Counted from the first letter of the stretch, positions 55,001-63,617 are shown. The stretch is DNA of 64,000 nt from Halomonas sp. ML-15 (GCF_014779595.1 NZ_JACXZT010000019.1:1929341-1993340); one strand, 5' to 3'. Notes: generated by a model from the letters alone, not told the origin. A program made the numbers and translations.

Positions 55001-55397
55001 GGTAGATCAGCACGCAGACCACCGCCGTCACCACGAGATAGCCGATAAAGGACATTCGCTCGGCCACCGCGCCGGAGACCACCGTCGCGGCGGTCGCGCA
55101 GAACATCGCCTGGAAGAGAAAAAGCGCCGCAAGCGAGGCGTCATCTGCCTCGAGCCTGAGCAGGAAGTGCTCGCTGCCCCACCATCCGCTGGCGCCAACG
55201 CCAAACATCAGGCCAAACCCCAGCGCCCAGAACAGCATCAGCGCCACAGCAAAGTCGGCAAGGTTCTTCATCGCTACGTTGATGGCGTTCTTGGTCCGCG
55301 TCACCCCTGCTTCAAGGCACAGAAAGCCTGCTTGCATCACGAACACCAACGCAGCCGCCCACAGCACCCAGAGGACATCCAGCTCGGATTCCAGCAT
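52041..55397 (-). CDS. Amt ammonium-transporter domain fused to PAS-PAS-GGDEF-EAL (c-di-GMP signalling)
   Basis: The 1118-residue protein joins five modules. Residues 1-375 are an eleven-helix Amt domain that retains both pore histidines (H166 in TVVHSVGG and H320 in VPAHLVAGIWG), so it may conduct or sense ammonium. Residues about 385-445 form a HAMP-like coiled linker; 450-550 and 560-680 are PAS domains. The GGDEF domain has GGDEF at 766-770 with an RxxD inhibitory site at 757-760, and the C-terminal EAL domain (from about 865) has EVL in place of EAL but keeps the catalytic Glu and DDFGAGLSSF. Both activities may be retained. It stands alone, with no glnK beside it. Confidence 0.93.
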   Translation of the reverse strand: MLESELDVLWVLWAAALVFVMQAGFLCLEAGVTRTKNAINVAMKNLADFAVALMLFWALGFGLMFGVGASGWWGSEHFLLRLEADDASLAALFLFQAMFCATAATVVSGAVAERMSFIGYLVVTAVVCVLIYPLFGHWAWGGLLGGAPGWLAGLGFVDFAGATVVHSVGGWVALAAILLIGPRRGRFVAGEAPRTLPAGNLPMAMLGVLLLFLGWFGFNGGSTLAFDARVPGVLVNTVLAAVAGVLSGMLVGWRVRRYADVLYSMNGAIAGLVAVTAGAHALSMGQALAVGAIGGVLMVLSSEWLLRRGIDDAVGAVPAHLVAGIWGTLAVGLLGDASLLDTGLGRVEQLLVQALGVVVCGVWSFGLAWLLLRGIDRLRPLRVSDEAERLGLNMAEHGARTELNELLECMREHERRGDLQGRVDADPFTEVGEIAAGYNRVASALERAVANTQVMLRNLRDGVVTWRADGILTGLNPGAEQLFGVEAEALIGTPISQLIADELPGLGERRELRLRGADGVRYLEIQVSEGAVGSHAEYAGMVRDITERKRLEEQLHRERDLAQVTLASIGDGVITTDASGSVTFLNAEASRLTGWSLEAASGQPISRVYRLIDESHGGWIDNPARQVLASGRPVVGDGAHLLLGADGARCPVHHSAAPIRSHQGLAVGAVVVFQDVTVNQTLSRKLTHQASHDALTGLANRRAFEAQLQQLVATVGEQHVLCYLDLDQFKVVNDTCGHMAGDELLRQVSRLLSQHLRSRDLLARLGGDEFGILLLDCPADKAIELGDSLRRAIEAFRFGWEEHSFAIGVSIGMVPLGEGHAPTLRDALSAADAACYAAKEGGRNRVHLYQPDDSQLLERHGELQWVPRLQAALDADALRLYVQPIVAVAKAPGGTIHEVLVRLEEHGRIIAPGAFLPAAERYNLMPRIDRWVVRNTLAWLGDAYRSGKLEGMWSINLSGASLSDPQFCRALEEQVAAAALPAGTLCFEITESAAISQLSTVSELIITLKALGCRFALDDFGAGLSSFGYLKQLPVDYLKIDGHFVRDLHRDPIDRAMVEAINTVGHTLGLATIAEFVEDQEVLERLRELGVDYAQGYLFGKPQPVTSLAHTSVKVMPR

Positions 55398-55577
55398 GCG
55401 TTATGCTCCTATACGGCGCAGCAAGCGCACCAGAATGAGACACTACCCAACACCGGCGCTCGGACGGCATGCTCGCCGAGAGCCTGGTGATGGGCATCGA
55501 CGCCCATGTCGTAACAATGGACGCCACCCCTCACTCAATAAGAAGCAATAACGGTGCCATATATCAGCACATCTCGA

Positions 55578-57926
55578 TCACTGCGATGGTGCAGAGCCCG
55601 GTGAGCCGCCGCTGGGGCTAGTCTCGCCTTCGGGGTCGGCAACGCCGGCTTCGCCGGGCTCGCGACCGACGCTGTCCTGGGAAGCCTCGGGCGTGTCGCC
55701 CATGCCCTCTTCCAGCGACTCGCCGAGCCGGCCCTCCATCTGAATGCTCATCCGCGGCATCGCCATGTCCAGGCCATCCTCTTCCATGCGCTGCTTGAGG
55801 CGCAGGTTGAAGGCGCGCGCCACGTCCCACTGCATCACCGGCGCGGTACGCATCCGCATGCGCAGCACCGCGGCCCCCTCCTCGAAGCGCTCGATGCCCT
55901 GCAGCTCCAGCGGCGACCAGATGTGGTGGCGCATCATCGGATCCTGGCGCAGCTCGTCGGCCACCTCACGCACCAGGCTGATGGCATCGTCGATCTTCAT
56001 CGCATGGGGAATGCGCACTCGCATCAGGGCGATGCCGAACTGACGCGACATATTGTGAATGGACTGAATCTGGCTGAAGGTAATGATGTGCACGATGCCA
56101 TCGAGGTCACGCAGTCTCACGGTGCGCAGCGTCAACCCCTCGACCGTGCCCATATGGCCGCCCAGGTCGACGAAATCATCGATCGCCAGCGAGTCCTCGA
56201 TCAGGATGAAGATGCCGGTGATCAGGTCCTGGACCAGGGTCTGGGCACCGAAACCGATCGCCAGGCCGATCACCCCGGCACCCGCCAGCAGTGGCGTGAC
56301 GTTGACGCCGAGGTTGGCCAGCCCGACGATGGCGGCAATCACCACGATGGTGGCGAAGATCACGTTGCGGATCAGCGGCGTGATGGTCTGCGCCCGGGCG
56401 CTATTGACCCGCCGCCCCCGCGAACGCGCCGACGAGGTCAGCGCGCGCTGGATGGCGGTGTCGGCGAAGATCCACGCCAGCCACGCCACCAGCACGGTCA
56501 TGCCGATAGCCACCAGCGCCTGGCCGATGCGCGCGCTGGCCACCCCCTGCTGACCAAGCCCCAGCAGCGAGCCACCCCATACCTGCAGCGACAGCTCACC
56601 GAACGCCACCCAGCAGACCATATGCGCCAGCGCGTAGCCGAAGCGCTCGAGGCGCTTGCGGTACTGTGAGATCCGCTTGCGGTGGGTCACGATTTCGCTA
56701 TGGCGGCGAATCAGCCCGGTGACCACCAGCGTCAGCACCAGCAGTGCCGCCGAAATGATCGCCCGGGTCAGCGCCCCGCCGGCGTCGCCCACCGAGACGA
56801 AGATCGCCAGCAGCGAGGCACCCACCAGCAGCAGCGCCGGCACGTGCCACAGCCCGCCGAGGATCCGGATCAGGTCATAGCTGGTGCTCGCTCGATGGCG
56901 CTGGGAGTAGGGACGGTTACGAATCAGATGCTTGATCGGCCGCTTGAAACGCAGCACGAAGCCGCCGGCCAGCAGCGCGGCAAGGATATTGGCCAGCACC
57001 GACATCAGCGACGACAGATCGTCGCCGAGCAGCTCGATCAGCCGGCCCGACTCCAGCGCATCGGCCAGCGCCACCAGCGCGCCGATGGCAAACAGCCGGC
57101 GCAGGGCGCGCTGACGCAGATGCGATACCGCGATGAAACGATGCCCGCGGGTGAAAGCAGACACCACCACCTCGCTGACCACCGCCAGCAGCCGACCGCA
57201 CAGCGCCACGTAGGCCACCACCAGCGCCAGCGTGCGCCCGGCGCTCTCCGGCACGAATTGCGCCACACCCAGCATGATCAGAAACGCCAGCAGCCAGGGC
57301 AGCAGTCGGCGCAACAGGTGCAGCACCAGCATCCAGGCACGCGGTTCACGAGGTAGCTGCAGCGGCCAGTCGCGACGCAACATCACGGTGCGTGCCACGG
57401 CCATCAGGATAACCAGCAGCCCGGCCCAGATGCCGAGCATAACGGTGGACTCGATGGCCAGCCGCATCAGTTCAGCGTAGCTGGCCTCCCGGAGCAGCGC
57501 GCGGCTCTCGCTACGCGCCTGGTCGAACTGGGTCTGCCATACATCGAGGGGCGACTGGCCGGCTTCAGCCTGGTCACCGAAGTCGCTCAGGGTATCCGCC
57601 AGGGCGCCCAGCAGCCCCTGGCGGGGCAGCGTCGTATCCTCTCCTTCGGCCTGGGCCGACGCCTCGCGCAGCTCGCGCAGGCTCTCGACCAGGGTGCCGC
57701 GTCGATCGGCATCCTCCAGGGTGCCGATCACTTCGTCCAGCGACTCCAGAAACGCCTGCGGGTCGTGCTCGTCACTCTCCTCATCAGCGCCGGTCAAGCC
57801 AACCAGCGGCGAACTCTGGGCAGCGGCCTGATGAGGCAGCGCCACACACAGCGACAGCAGCACCAGCAGCAGCCAGCCAAGTCGCAGCAGGCGGTCGGAT
57901 AACAGGGCAGTGGCGGCTCGCGGCAT
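55578..57926 (-). CDS. MscS-family mechanosensitive channel (large, YbiO-like)
   Basis: The 782-residue precursor has a signal-like start (LGWLLLVLLSLCVALPHQAAAQ), a periplasmic helical region to about residue 160, some eleven membrane helices and the MscS core. The core has a pore helix (VTPLLAGAGVIGLAIGFGAQ, then TLVQDLITGIFILIED) and the beta domain with IDDFVDLGGHMGTVEGLTLR and IVHIITFSQI. The last 60 residues are acidic and Gly/Ser-rich and probably disordered. Such channels release solutes on hypo-osmotic shock, important for a salt-adapted organism. It is monocistronic. Confidence 0.93.
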   Translation of the reverse strand: MPRAATALLSDRLLRLGWLLLVLLSLCVALPHQAAAQSSPLVGLTGADEESDEHDPQAFLESLDEVIGTLEDADRRGTLVESLRELREASAQAEGEDTTLPRQGLLGALADTLSDFGDQAEAGQSPLDVWQTQFDQARSESRALLREASYAELMRLAIESTVMLGIWAGLLVILMAVARTVMLRRDWPLQLPREPRAWMLVLHLLRRLLPWLLAFLIMLGVAQFVPESAGRTLALVVAYVALCGRLLAVVSEVVVSAFTRGHRFIAVSHLRQRALRRLFAIGALVALADALESGRLIELLGDDLSSLMSVLANILAALLAGGFVLRFKRPIKHLIRNRPYSQRHRASTSYDLIRILGGLWHVPALLLVGASLLAIFVSVGDAGGALTRAIISAALLVLTLVVTGLIRRHSEIVTHRKRISQYRKRLERFGYALAHMVCWVAFGELSLQVWGGSLLGLGQQGVASARIGQALVAIGMTVLVAWLAWIFADTAIQRALTSSARSRGRRVNSARAQTITPLIRNVIFATIVVIAAIVGLANLGVNVTPLLAGAGVIGLAIGFGAQTLVQDLITGIFILIEDSLAIDDFVDLGGHMGTVEGLTLRTVRLRDLDGIVHIITFSQIQSIHNMSRQFGIALMRVRIPHAMKIDDAISLVREVADELRQDPMMRHHIWSPLELQGIERFEEGAAVLRMRMRTAPVMQWDVARAFNLRLKQRMEEDGLDMAMPRMSIQMEGRLGESLEEGMGDTPEASQDSVGREPGEAGVADPEGETSPSGGSPGSAPSQ

Positions 57927-58080
57927 GCTTCCTCCGATACAGTAGTTGCCGCAGAGTCTGCACAGACCCGCGGCCGCGGTAAAGGCGATGGCTGAATCAC
58001 GTCCCTCTAGAGTAGCGTGTCACGCCGGTGGCTTATGATAGGCTGAGCGCTGACCCGTCATCGCTGCAGTGGAGCCCGGC

Positions 58081-59088
58081 ATGGATGTGCGCCCACCCCC
58101 AACCCCTCATACTGCGCAAGGCCAGACGCGGCGCGTGGGGGTCGAGATTGAATTTGCCGGTATCACGCCCGCCAACGCTGCCCAGCTGGTCTGCGAACTG
58201 TTCGGTGGCCAAATCATCGTGATCAGCCCACATCGGCTGAAGGTCGAAGGCACTCGTTGGGGCGAGTTCGGTATCGAGCTCGACGCCCAGGTAGCCCACC
58301 CGGATGCCAAGATCGTGGGACGAACGCCGAGCAGCGATGCCGAGTGGGATCGCCAACGTCATCAGGTACGCGTCGATCTGCATAACAAGACCCGCGAGCT
58401 GATCGGCGACGTGGTGGCTGGCCTGGTACCCACCGAAATCGTCGGCCCGCCGGTGCCCTGGGACGAGCTCGATGAGCTCGACGCGTTATTCGACGCACTG
58501 CGCGTGCACGGCGCCAAGGGCACCGACGCCAGCCTGCTGTATGGCTTCGGCCTGCACCTCAATCCCGAGGTCCCGGACCTTGGTGTCGACTCGATCCTTG
58601 CTCATCTGCGCGCCTACCTGCTGCTCGCCGAGTGGCTGCGCGACCAGATCGATATCGACATCACCCGCGAGGTGCTGCCACATGCCAATCCGTTTCCCAA
58701 GGCCTACGCGATCCTGGTACTCGATCCCGACTATGCACCGGATCTCGACACCCTGATCGGCGACTATATCCAGCACAACCCGACCCGTAACCGTGAACTC
58801 GACCTCTTCCCCCTGTTTGGCTATCTGCGCCCCGACTATCCCGACGCAATGTTTGCCGACGCACTGATCAAACCCCGCCCGACCTATCACTATCGGCTCC
58901 CCAATGCGCAGCTCTCGGCGCCGCAGTGGGGAGCAGCAGTGGAGTGGAACCTGTGGGTCGAGGTGGAAACCCTCGCCGCAGACCCCGAGCGTCTCGAAGA
59001 GCGCTCGCGGGAGTATCTCGAATACCACACCCTATCGCCCATGACTCGCTGGCTGGACAAGCTACGCAGCTGGATGAACGAATCCTGA
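58081..59088 (+). CDS. Amidoligase (COOH-NH2 ligase) family protein
   Basis: The 335-residue protein has the amidoligase opening RRVGVEIEFAG (metal/ATP-binding Glu pair), the sequence GEFGIELDAQ and the late block LYGFGLHLNPEVPDLGVDSIL containing the conserved His. Amidoligases are ATP-grasp-like/glutamine-synthetase-like enzymes predicted to make amide or peptide bonds in peptide tags or unusual metabolites. ATG at 58081 follows GGAG 6 bases upstream. A class I amidotransferase-like gene follows within 8 bases; that pairing recurs in genomes and suggests a shared pathway. The substrates are unknown. Confidence 0.88.
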   Translation: MDVRPPPTPHTAQGQTRRVGVEIEFAGITPANAAQLVCELFGGQIIVISPHRLKVEGTRWGEFGIELDAQVAHPDAKIVGRTPSSDAEWDRQRHQVRVDLHNKTRELIGDVVAGLVPTEIVGPPVPWDELDELDALFDALRVHGAKGTDASLLYGFGLHLNPEVPDLGVDSILAHLRAYLLLAEWLRDQIDIDITREVLPHANPFPKAYAILVLDPDYAPDLDTLIGDYIQHNPTRNRELDLFPLFGYLRPDYPDAMFADALIKPRPTYHYRLPNAQLSAPQWGAAVEWNLWVEVETLAADPERLEERSREYLEYHTLSPMTRWLDKLRSWMNES

Positions 59089-59096
59089 GGAGTCGC

Positions 59097-59825
59097 ATGT
59101 CCCGCCCGCTGATCGGTATCACCACCTCTGACCGCAAGAGCCGCATCGCCTGGGGGTTCGACTGGTTCGCCGTGTGGCGCCACGGCGGGCGCCCGCTGCG
59201 GCTGTCGCCATCACGCCCCCACCCAGAGGAACTCGACGGGCTTATTATCGGCGGCGGCGATGATATCGAGGCCCACCTCTACGGTGGCGAAGTGCAGCTC
59301 GACGTGCGCGTCGATCCGCAGCGAGACGAGCTCGAACTGCAGCTGCTCGAACGCTTCATTCCTGCCGGCTGCCCGGTACTCGGTATCTGCCGCGGCGCCC
59401 AGCTGCTCAATGTGCACCTCGGCGGCACGCTCGATCCGGATATCTATACCACCCATGAGGGCCTCAAGCGGCGGCGCACGGTGCTGCCGCGCAAGACCGT
59501 GGATCTCGTCGGTGCCAGCCGGCTGCAGCGCATCCTCAAGGTCAGTTGGTGCCGCATCAACAGCCTCCACCACCAGGCGGTGGACAAGGCCGGGCGCGGT
59601 ATCGAGATCGTCGCCCGCGACCGCGACGGCCTGGTGCAGGGGATCGAGTCCCGGGAGCACGACTTCCTGATCGGCGTGCAGTGGCACCCCGAGTGGCTGA
59701 TCTTCAATCGCCCGCAGCAGCGCCTGATTCGCGCCCTGGTCAAGGCGTCTGACCGGCATGCCGCCTGCCGCACCAGCGATGCAACGCAAGACGGCCATCC
59801 CGTGGATGGCCGTCAGGTGCGCTGA
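59097..59825 (+). CDS. Class I glutamine-amidotransferase-like peptidase (C26, PuuD-like)
   Basis: The 242-residue protein has the C26 triad: nucleophile Cys in VLGICRGAQLLNVHLGG near residue 98, and His and Glu in LIGVQWHPEWLIF near residue 195. It also has LIIGGGDDIEAHLYGG near residue 45. PuuD-type enzymes cleave gamma-glutamyl bonds. Coupled with the amidoligase it could remove or transfer a gamma-glutamyl group made by that enzyme. ATG at 59097 follows GAGGAG. The last 12 codons lie inside a perfect 11-bp hairpin, so either the true stop is elsewhere in relatives or a terminator is embedded in the gene. Confidence 0.85.
   Translation: MSRPLIGITTSDRKSRIAWGFDWFAVWRHGGRPLRLSPSRPHPEELDGLIIGGGDDIEAHLYGGEVQLDVRVDPQRDELELQLLERFIPAGCPVLGICRGAQLLNVHLGGTLDPDIYTTHEGLKRRRTVLPRKTVDLVGASRLQRILKVSWCRINSLHHQAVDKAGRGIEIVARDRDGLVQGIESREHDFLIGVQWHPEWLIFNRPQQRLIRALVKASDRHAACRTSDATQDGHPVDGRQVR
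59790..59814. terminator. Hairpin embedded in the 3' end of the amidotransferase gene
   Basis: GACGGCCATCC-CGT-GGATGGCCGTC is a perfect 11-bp stem with a 3-base loop. It lies between convergent genes, 8-12 bases before the stop of one and 23 bases from the stop of the other (osmC), and could end transcription of both. Confidence 0.6.
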
Positions 59826-59836
59826 GTTCGGCAGGG

Positions 59837-60268
59837 TCAGTTGGCCAGCTTGGCCTCGAGGGTGATCTCGGCGTTGAACAGCTTGGAGATCGGGCACCCG
59901 GCCTTGGCCTTGTTGGCGGCGTCCTGAAACGCTGCGTCATCGGCACCCGGGATCTTGGCCGTGGTCTCGAGATGGATGGCCGTGATACTGAAGCCGCTAT
60001 CATCCTGGTCGAGCTTGACCGTGGCCTGAGTATCGATGCTATCCGCAGTGAAGCCCGCCTCGCCGAGAATCATCGACAGCGCCATGGAATAGCAGCTGGC
60101 GTGGGCCGCCCCGATCAGCTCTTCGGGGTTGGTGCCCGGCTCGCCTTCGAAGCGGTTCTTGAAACCGTACGGGGTCTTGGCAAGCGACCCGCTGGCGGTG
60201 GAGACCGATCCCTGGCCCGTCTTGAGATCGCCCTGCCAATGCGCCGACGCCTTGTTGGTAATGCTCAT
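59837..60268 (-). CDS. osmC: OsmC-family peroxiredoxin
   Basis: The 143-residue protein matches OsmC, a cytosolic organic hydroperoxide reductase. The redox cysteines are in AHASCYSMALSMIL near residue 60 and KAGCPISKLF near residue 125, with the conserved arginine/glutamate region of the N-terminal domain (NRFEGEPGTNPEELIGAA). The ATG at 60268 has GGAGGTG upstream. It lies next to another peroxidase gene, tpx, in the same direction but with 76 bases between. Confidence 0.93.
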   Translation of the reverse strand: MSITNKASAHWQGDLKTGQGSVSTASGSLAKTPYGFKNRFEGEPGTNPEELIGAAHASCYSMALSMILGEAGFTADSIDTQATVKLDQDDSGFSITAIHLETTAKIPGADDAAFQDAANKAKAGCPISKLFNAEITLEAKLAN

Positions 60269-60344
60269 GACACCTCCTTTCCGTGGGAAACACCGGCCGC
60301 AAGGCGACCGGCTAATGCATGACGGCAACTGCCGCCATGTTCGA

Positions 60345-60845
60345 TCAGCTAAGAGCGGCCAGTGCCGCCTCGTAGTCAGGCTCGTGCTTGATCTCGCCGA
60401 CCAGTTGACTATGGATCACCCGGTCTTGTTCATCCAGCACCACCACCGCACGCGCGGTCAGTCCGGTCATCGGACCGCTGGAGAGCGCCACGCCGTAGTC
60501 GCGATGAAACGCCGGATAGCGAAACGTCGACAGGGTAATCACGTTGTCGAGCCCCTCCGCACCACAGAAGCGCTTGGCGGCAAACGGCAGGTCCGCGGAC
60601 ACCACCAGTACCACGGTATTGGCCAGTCCCGACGCCAGCTCGTTGAACTTGCGGGTCGAGGTGGCACAGGTCGGGGTATCGACGCTAGGAATGATGTTCA
60701 GCACCTTGCGCTTGCCGGCGAAGTCGGCAAGGGTGACATCCTGCATTTCCTGATTGGTCAGCGTCAGCGGCGGCGCCGCCTGGCCCTTGTCGGGGAAATC
60801 ACCGGCAACGTCAACGGGGGTTCCAGCACGGGTTACCTGTTTCAT
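60345..60845 (-). CDS. tpx: Thiol peroxidase (atypical 2-Cys peroxiredoxin)
   Basis: The 166-residue Tpx has the peroxidatic Cys in [17 protein letters not shown] near residue 60 and the resolving Cys in [10 protein letters not shown] near 94. Other family blocks are [32 protein letters not shown] and [24 protein letters not shown]. It detoxifies alkyl hydroperoxides with thioredoxin. GAGGAGTACGC precedes the ATG. Confidence 0.96.
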   Translation of the reverse strand: MKQVTRAGTPVDVAGDFPDKGQAAPPLTLTNQEMQDVTLADFAGKRKVLNIIPSVDTPTCATSTRKFNELASGLANTVVLVVSADLPFAAKRFCGAEGLDNVITLSTFRYPAFHRDYGVALSSGPMTGLTARAVVVLDEQDRVIHSQLVGEIKHEPDYEAALAALS

Positions 60846-60895
60846 GCGTACTCCTCTTGGTGGGCGAAATCCTCTGAGCCGAGCGTCACGGCCGC

Positions 60896-61468
60896 TTACT
60901 TATCTGCCGGCAAGCCGCGCAGTGCCGCAAGCGAAGCATCCAGCCGAGATCTGCCCAGCTCCGCCATCAGCGCCATATTGCGCACCGGGATGGCCGCCGG
61001 GTCGGGATGCCGATCCAGCACGACGCTGAGACTCTCCTCGCGCAGCAGATGCAGCAGCGGCCATGGCGAGCGGTTGGTGTAGTTCTCGACCGCGTCTTCG
61101 GCGGCGTCGGCAAAACAGTAGTCAGGGTGGAAGCTTGCCAGTTGATAGACCCCTTCATAGCCCTGATCGGCCATCAACGCCTCGCCCACTGCCAGCAGGT
61201 CGAGGTAATCGTCGAAGTCCTCGGCGCCGTCGCCGATCACCAGCAGTGTGGTCTCGATCTCCGATGCACCATCGAGCCGTCGACACTCCTCGATCAAGGT
61301 GGTCAGCAGCGCTTCCCAATCGCTGGCCGACACCTCCCGATAGCGAACCCGATCAGCGTCGACCTCGCGGGCCGCGAACGGGCATACGCTATGGCCGACC
61401 ACGAACTGTTCGACCCAGCGGCGGGTCGCCGCTACGCTGCGGCTATCGGGGGGATGGGCTTGGCTCAC
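60896..61468 (-). CDS. DUF1415 family protein
   Basis: The 190-residue protein resembles the DUF1415 family: [20 protein letters not shown] at the start, [48 protein letters not shown] in the middle and [24 protein letters not shown] towards the end. A conserved Cys-Pro-Phe and a His/Asp-rich centre suggest a catalytic or metal role, but no activity is known. A GTG start at 61468 is chosen since GAGGAGC lies just upstream; longer ATG starts lack an RBS. It follows tpx's upstream side in the same direction. Confidence 0.88.
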   Translation of the reverse strand: MSQAHPPDSRSVAATRRWVEQFVVGHSVCPFAAREVDADRVRYREVSASDWEALLTTLIEECRRLDGASEIETTLLVIGDGAEDFDDYLDLLAVGEALMADQGYEGVYQLASFHPDYCFADAAEDAVENYTNRSPWPLLHLLREESLSVVLDRHPDPAAIPVRNMALMAELGRSRLDASLAALRGLPADK

Positions 61469-61579
61469 ATCGGGCTCCTCAATGGGGTCTGCAGTATAGC
61501 GCGTCGCATTGCAAAGGCGCTTATCCTGAGCCAGCATGCCATGAAATAGATTTCCACTATGTCACTGGAGGACACCACC

Positions 61580-62482
61580 ATGGCCCCCACCGCCGTCACC
61601 CGTCAAGCCGCCCGCGTCACCCTGCCAGCCAGTGCCCACCAGCCCGCCATCGAACTCCCCGCCATCGGCCAGGGCACCTGGTTCATGGGCGAAGGTCTGG
61701 CGCCGCACCGCGATGAGGTACGCGCCCTGCAGCAGGGTCTCGAGCTTGGCATGTCACTCATCGACACCGCCGAGATGTACGCCGAGGGCGGCGCCGAGCG
61801 GGTGGTGGGGGAAGCCCTGGCAGGACGCCGCGACCAGGCCTTCCTGGTCTCCAAGGTCTACCCCTGGAACGCGGGACGCGACAGCGCCATTGCCGCCTGC
61901 GAGGCGAGTCTGTCGAGACTCGGCAGCGACTACCTCGACCTCTACCTGCTGCACTGGCCGGGTAACGTGCCTCTCGACGAGACCCTGGAGGCCTTCGAGC
62001 GGCTCCGCGAGCAGGGCAAGATCCTGCGCTTCGGGGTCTCCAACTTCGATAGCGACGACATGGCAAGCCTCAGCGCTCTGCCCGGCGGTAGCGAATGCGC
62101 CACCAATCAGGTGCTCTACCACCTCGGCTCGCGCGGCATCGAGCGGCGTCTGCGCCCGTGGCTGCGGCAGCACGACATCCCGCTGATGGCCTACTGCCCT
62201 ATCGCCCAGGGCGGACGCCTGCGCGACAGCCTGCTGACCCACCCCGAGGTGCTCGACATTGCCTCCGGGCTCGGCATCACCCCCGCACAGCTGCTGCTGG
62301 CCTGGGCGGTTCGCCCTGTCGAGGGCAAGCGCGACGTTATCGCGATTCCCAAGGCGGTGCGCAGCGAGCACGTCGAGCAGAATGCCCGCACCCTGGAGAC
62401 TGCGCTCAACGACGAGGCCATCGAACGGCTCGATGCCGCCTTCCCGGCGCCCGAGCAGGATGTACCGCTGGATATCGTCTAG
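61580..62482 (+). CDS. Aldo/keto reductase
   Basis: The 300-residue TIM-barrel protein has the AKR catalytic tetrad: Asp and Tyr in SLIDTAEMYAEGGAERVVGEAL near residue 60, Lys in FLVSKVYPWN near 90, and His in LYLLHWPGN near 125. The NADPH-binding end reads VIAIPKAVRSEHVEQNA. It most resembles the diketogulonate-reductase-like branch. ATG at 61580 follows GGAGG at 8 bases. Substrate unknown. It converges with nfi. Confidence 0.92.
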   Translation: MAPTAVTRQAARVTLPASAHQPAIELPAIGQGTWFMGEGLAPHRDEVRALQQGLELGMSLIDTAEMYAEGGAERVVGEALAGRRDQAFLVSKVYPWNAGRDSAIAACEASLSRLGSDYLDLYLLHWPGNVPLDETLEAFERLREQGKILRFGVSNFDSDDMASLSALPGGSECATNQVLYHLGSRGIERRLRPWLRQHDIPLMAYCPIAQGGRLRDSLLTHPEVLDIASGLGITPAQLLLAWAVRPVEGKRDVIAIPKAVRSEHVEQNARTLETALNDEAIERLDAAFPAPEQDVPLDIV

Positions 62483-62491
62483 ACGCTGCGT

Positions 62492-63160
62492 TCAGCCGCC
62501 CCGGCCTCGGCGTGACGCCAGCCGGTCGGCCAGGCGAGTGGGTTCAGGCAGCTTGGTTCGCCCCAGGCAGCGCACCACCCAGTCGACCGCAGTGGTCAGA
62601 CTGAGGCGATGCCCAGGTGAAACAAACACCGGCTTGACGTGCTCCCGCGAGCGCAGCACCGCGCCAATGGTCTCGCCACGATGCTCGAGCGGCGTCCATT
62701 CGCCACGGCTCTCTGGCACTGCACCATGCTGGCCACACAGGCGCGACTTGGCGATGCCGATGGTCGGAAGATCGAGCCACAGGCCAAGATGCGCGGCGAC
62801 GCCCAGGCGCCGCGGATGGGCAATGCCCTGGCCGTCGACCATCACCAGGTCGGGGCGCCGCTGCAGCCTGTCGAAGGCGGCCAGTGCCGCCGGTATTTCA
62901 CGAAACGAGAGAAGCCCCGGCACATAGGGCATGCGGGTAGGTTCGCGATGAACCTGCTGCTCGAGAACCTCAAGGGACGGCCAGGCCAACAGTACCACCG
63001 CCGCGCGGGTGACGCTGCCAGCCTCCTCGAAGCCGATATCGACCCCGGCGATGGAGGCCACGTCATCCAGTCGATCATCCAGAATCAGCCGTGGCGCCAG
63101 TTCGCGCTGCAGGGCGACCGCTGCTGCCGGCGTCAATGACCAGTCGTGTAACACCTTCAC
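62492..63160 (-). CDS. nfi: Endonuclease V (deoxyinosine endonuclease)
   Basis: Nfi cuts DNA near deoxyinosine and other deaminated bases. The 222-residue protein is the length of E. coli Nfi and has its motifs: IAGVDIGFEEAG with the first metal Asp, YVPGLLSFREIPAAL with the wedge/Glu motif, VMVDGQGIAHPRRLGVAAHLG with the second Asp, IGIAKSRL and FVSPGHRLSL. A GTG at 63160 is the likely start; an extension upstream of it is a frame shadow. It lies in a leftward pair with a DUF1499-like gene. Confidence 0.93.
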   Translation of the reverse strand: MKVLHDWSLTPAAAVALQRELAPRLILDDRLDDVASIAGVDIGFEEAGSVTRAAVVLLAWPSLEVLEQQVHREPTRMPYVPGLLSFREIPAALAAFDRLQRRPDLVMVDGQGIAHPRRLGVAAHLGLWLDLPTIGIAKSRLCGQHGAVPESRGEWTPLEHRGETIGAVLRSREHVKPVFVSPGHRLSLTTAVDWVVRCLGRTKLPEPTRLADRLASRRGRGG

Positions 63161-63197
63161 CGTATGTATCCAGCCCTGGCAACGGCCATTGGCGTAT

Positions 63198-63617
63198 CTA
63201 CTCGCAGAAGCCCCAGCCTTCCAGCAGCATGCGCAGCTTTTCAACGCGGGCGCGGTTCTTGCCGAGGTCGGTGCCCCCCAGCCGCGAGGCACTACGCACG
63301 TGGCAGACCCCCTCCTCCTCGCTCCACAGAAACTCCAGGTCATCGACGAAGCCGAACAGCGTCGAGCGGCACTCGGCGTGAACATAGTCCTCGGCGGCGG
63401 TAACGATCTCGGCATCCTCGCATCCGGCAAGCGCCGTCTGCAGGCGCTTCATCAGCTCTGTCTTGGAGCGCTGCCCCGGATCCAGCGGTGCGACGTAGTG
63501 GGCATCATCGTCGGCCTGGCTGCAGACACTGTTGGCCGCCTTCGGGCAATCGGCCAGCCGGCCATTGTGGATGCCCAGAGTATCGGGGCGTCTGCTGGTC
63601 AGCGGATTGGTCATCAT
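63198..63617 (-). CDS. DUF1499 family protein
   Basis: The 139-residue protein has the DUF1499 pattern: LADCPKAANSVCSQADDDAHYVAPL, a middle block EDYVHAECRSTLFGFVDDLEFLW, and the closing VCHVRSASRLGGTDLGKNRARVEKLRMLL. Function unknown; such proteins are small soluble or lipid-anchored. The ATG at 63617 (tandem with one at 63614) has AGAGG at 9 bases; an ATG at 63626 lies too close to that site. It is upstream of nfi. Confidence 0.87.
   Translation of the reverse strand: MMTNPLTSRRPDTLGIHNGRLADCPKAANSVCSQADDDAHYVAPLDPGQRSKTELMKRLQTALAGCEDAEIVTAAEDYVHAECRSTLFGFVDDLEFLWSEEEGVCHVRSASRLGGTDLGKNRARVEKLRMLLEGWGFCE

Noticed and set aside
54438..55490. 350-residue frame antisense to the Amt domain
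   Set aside because: Arg/Gln/His-rich shadow; the Amt domain shows clear conserved motifs.
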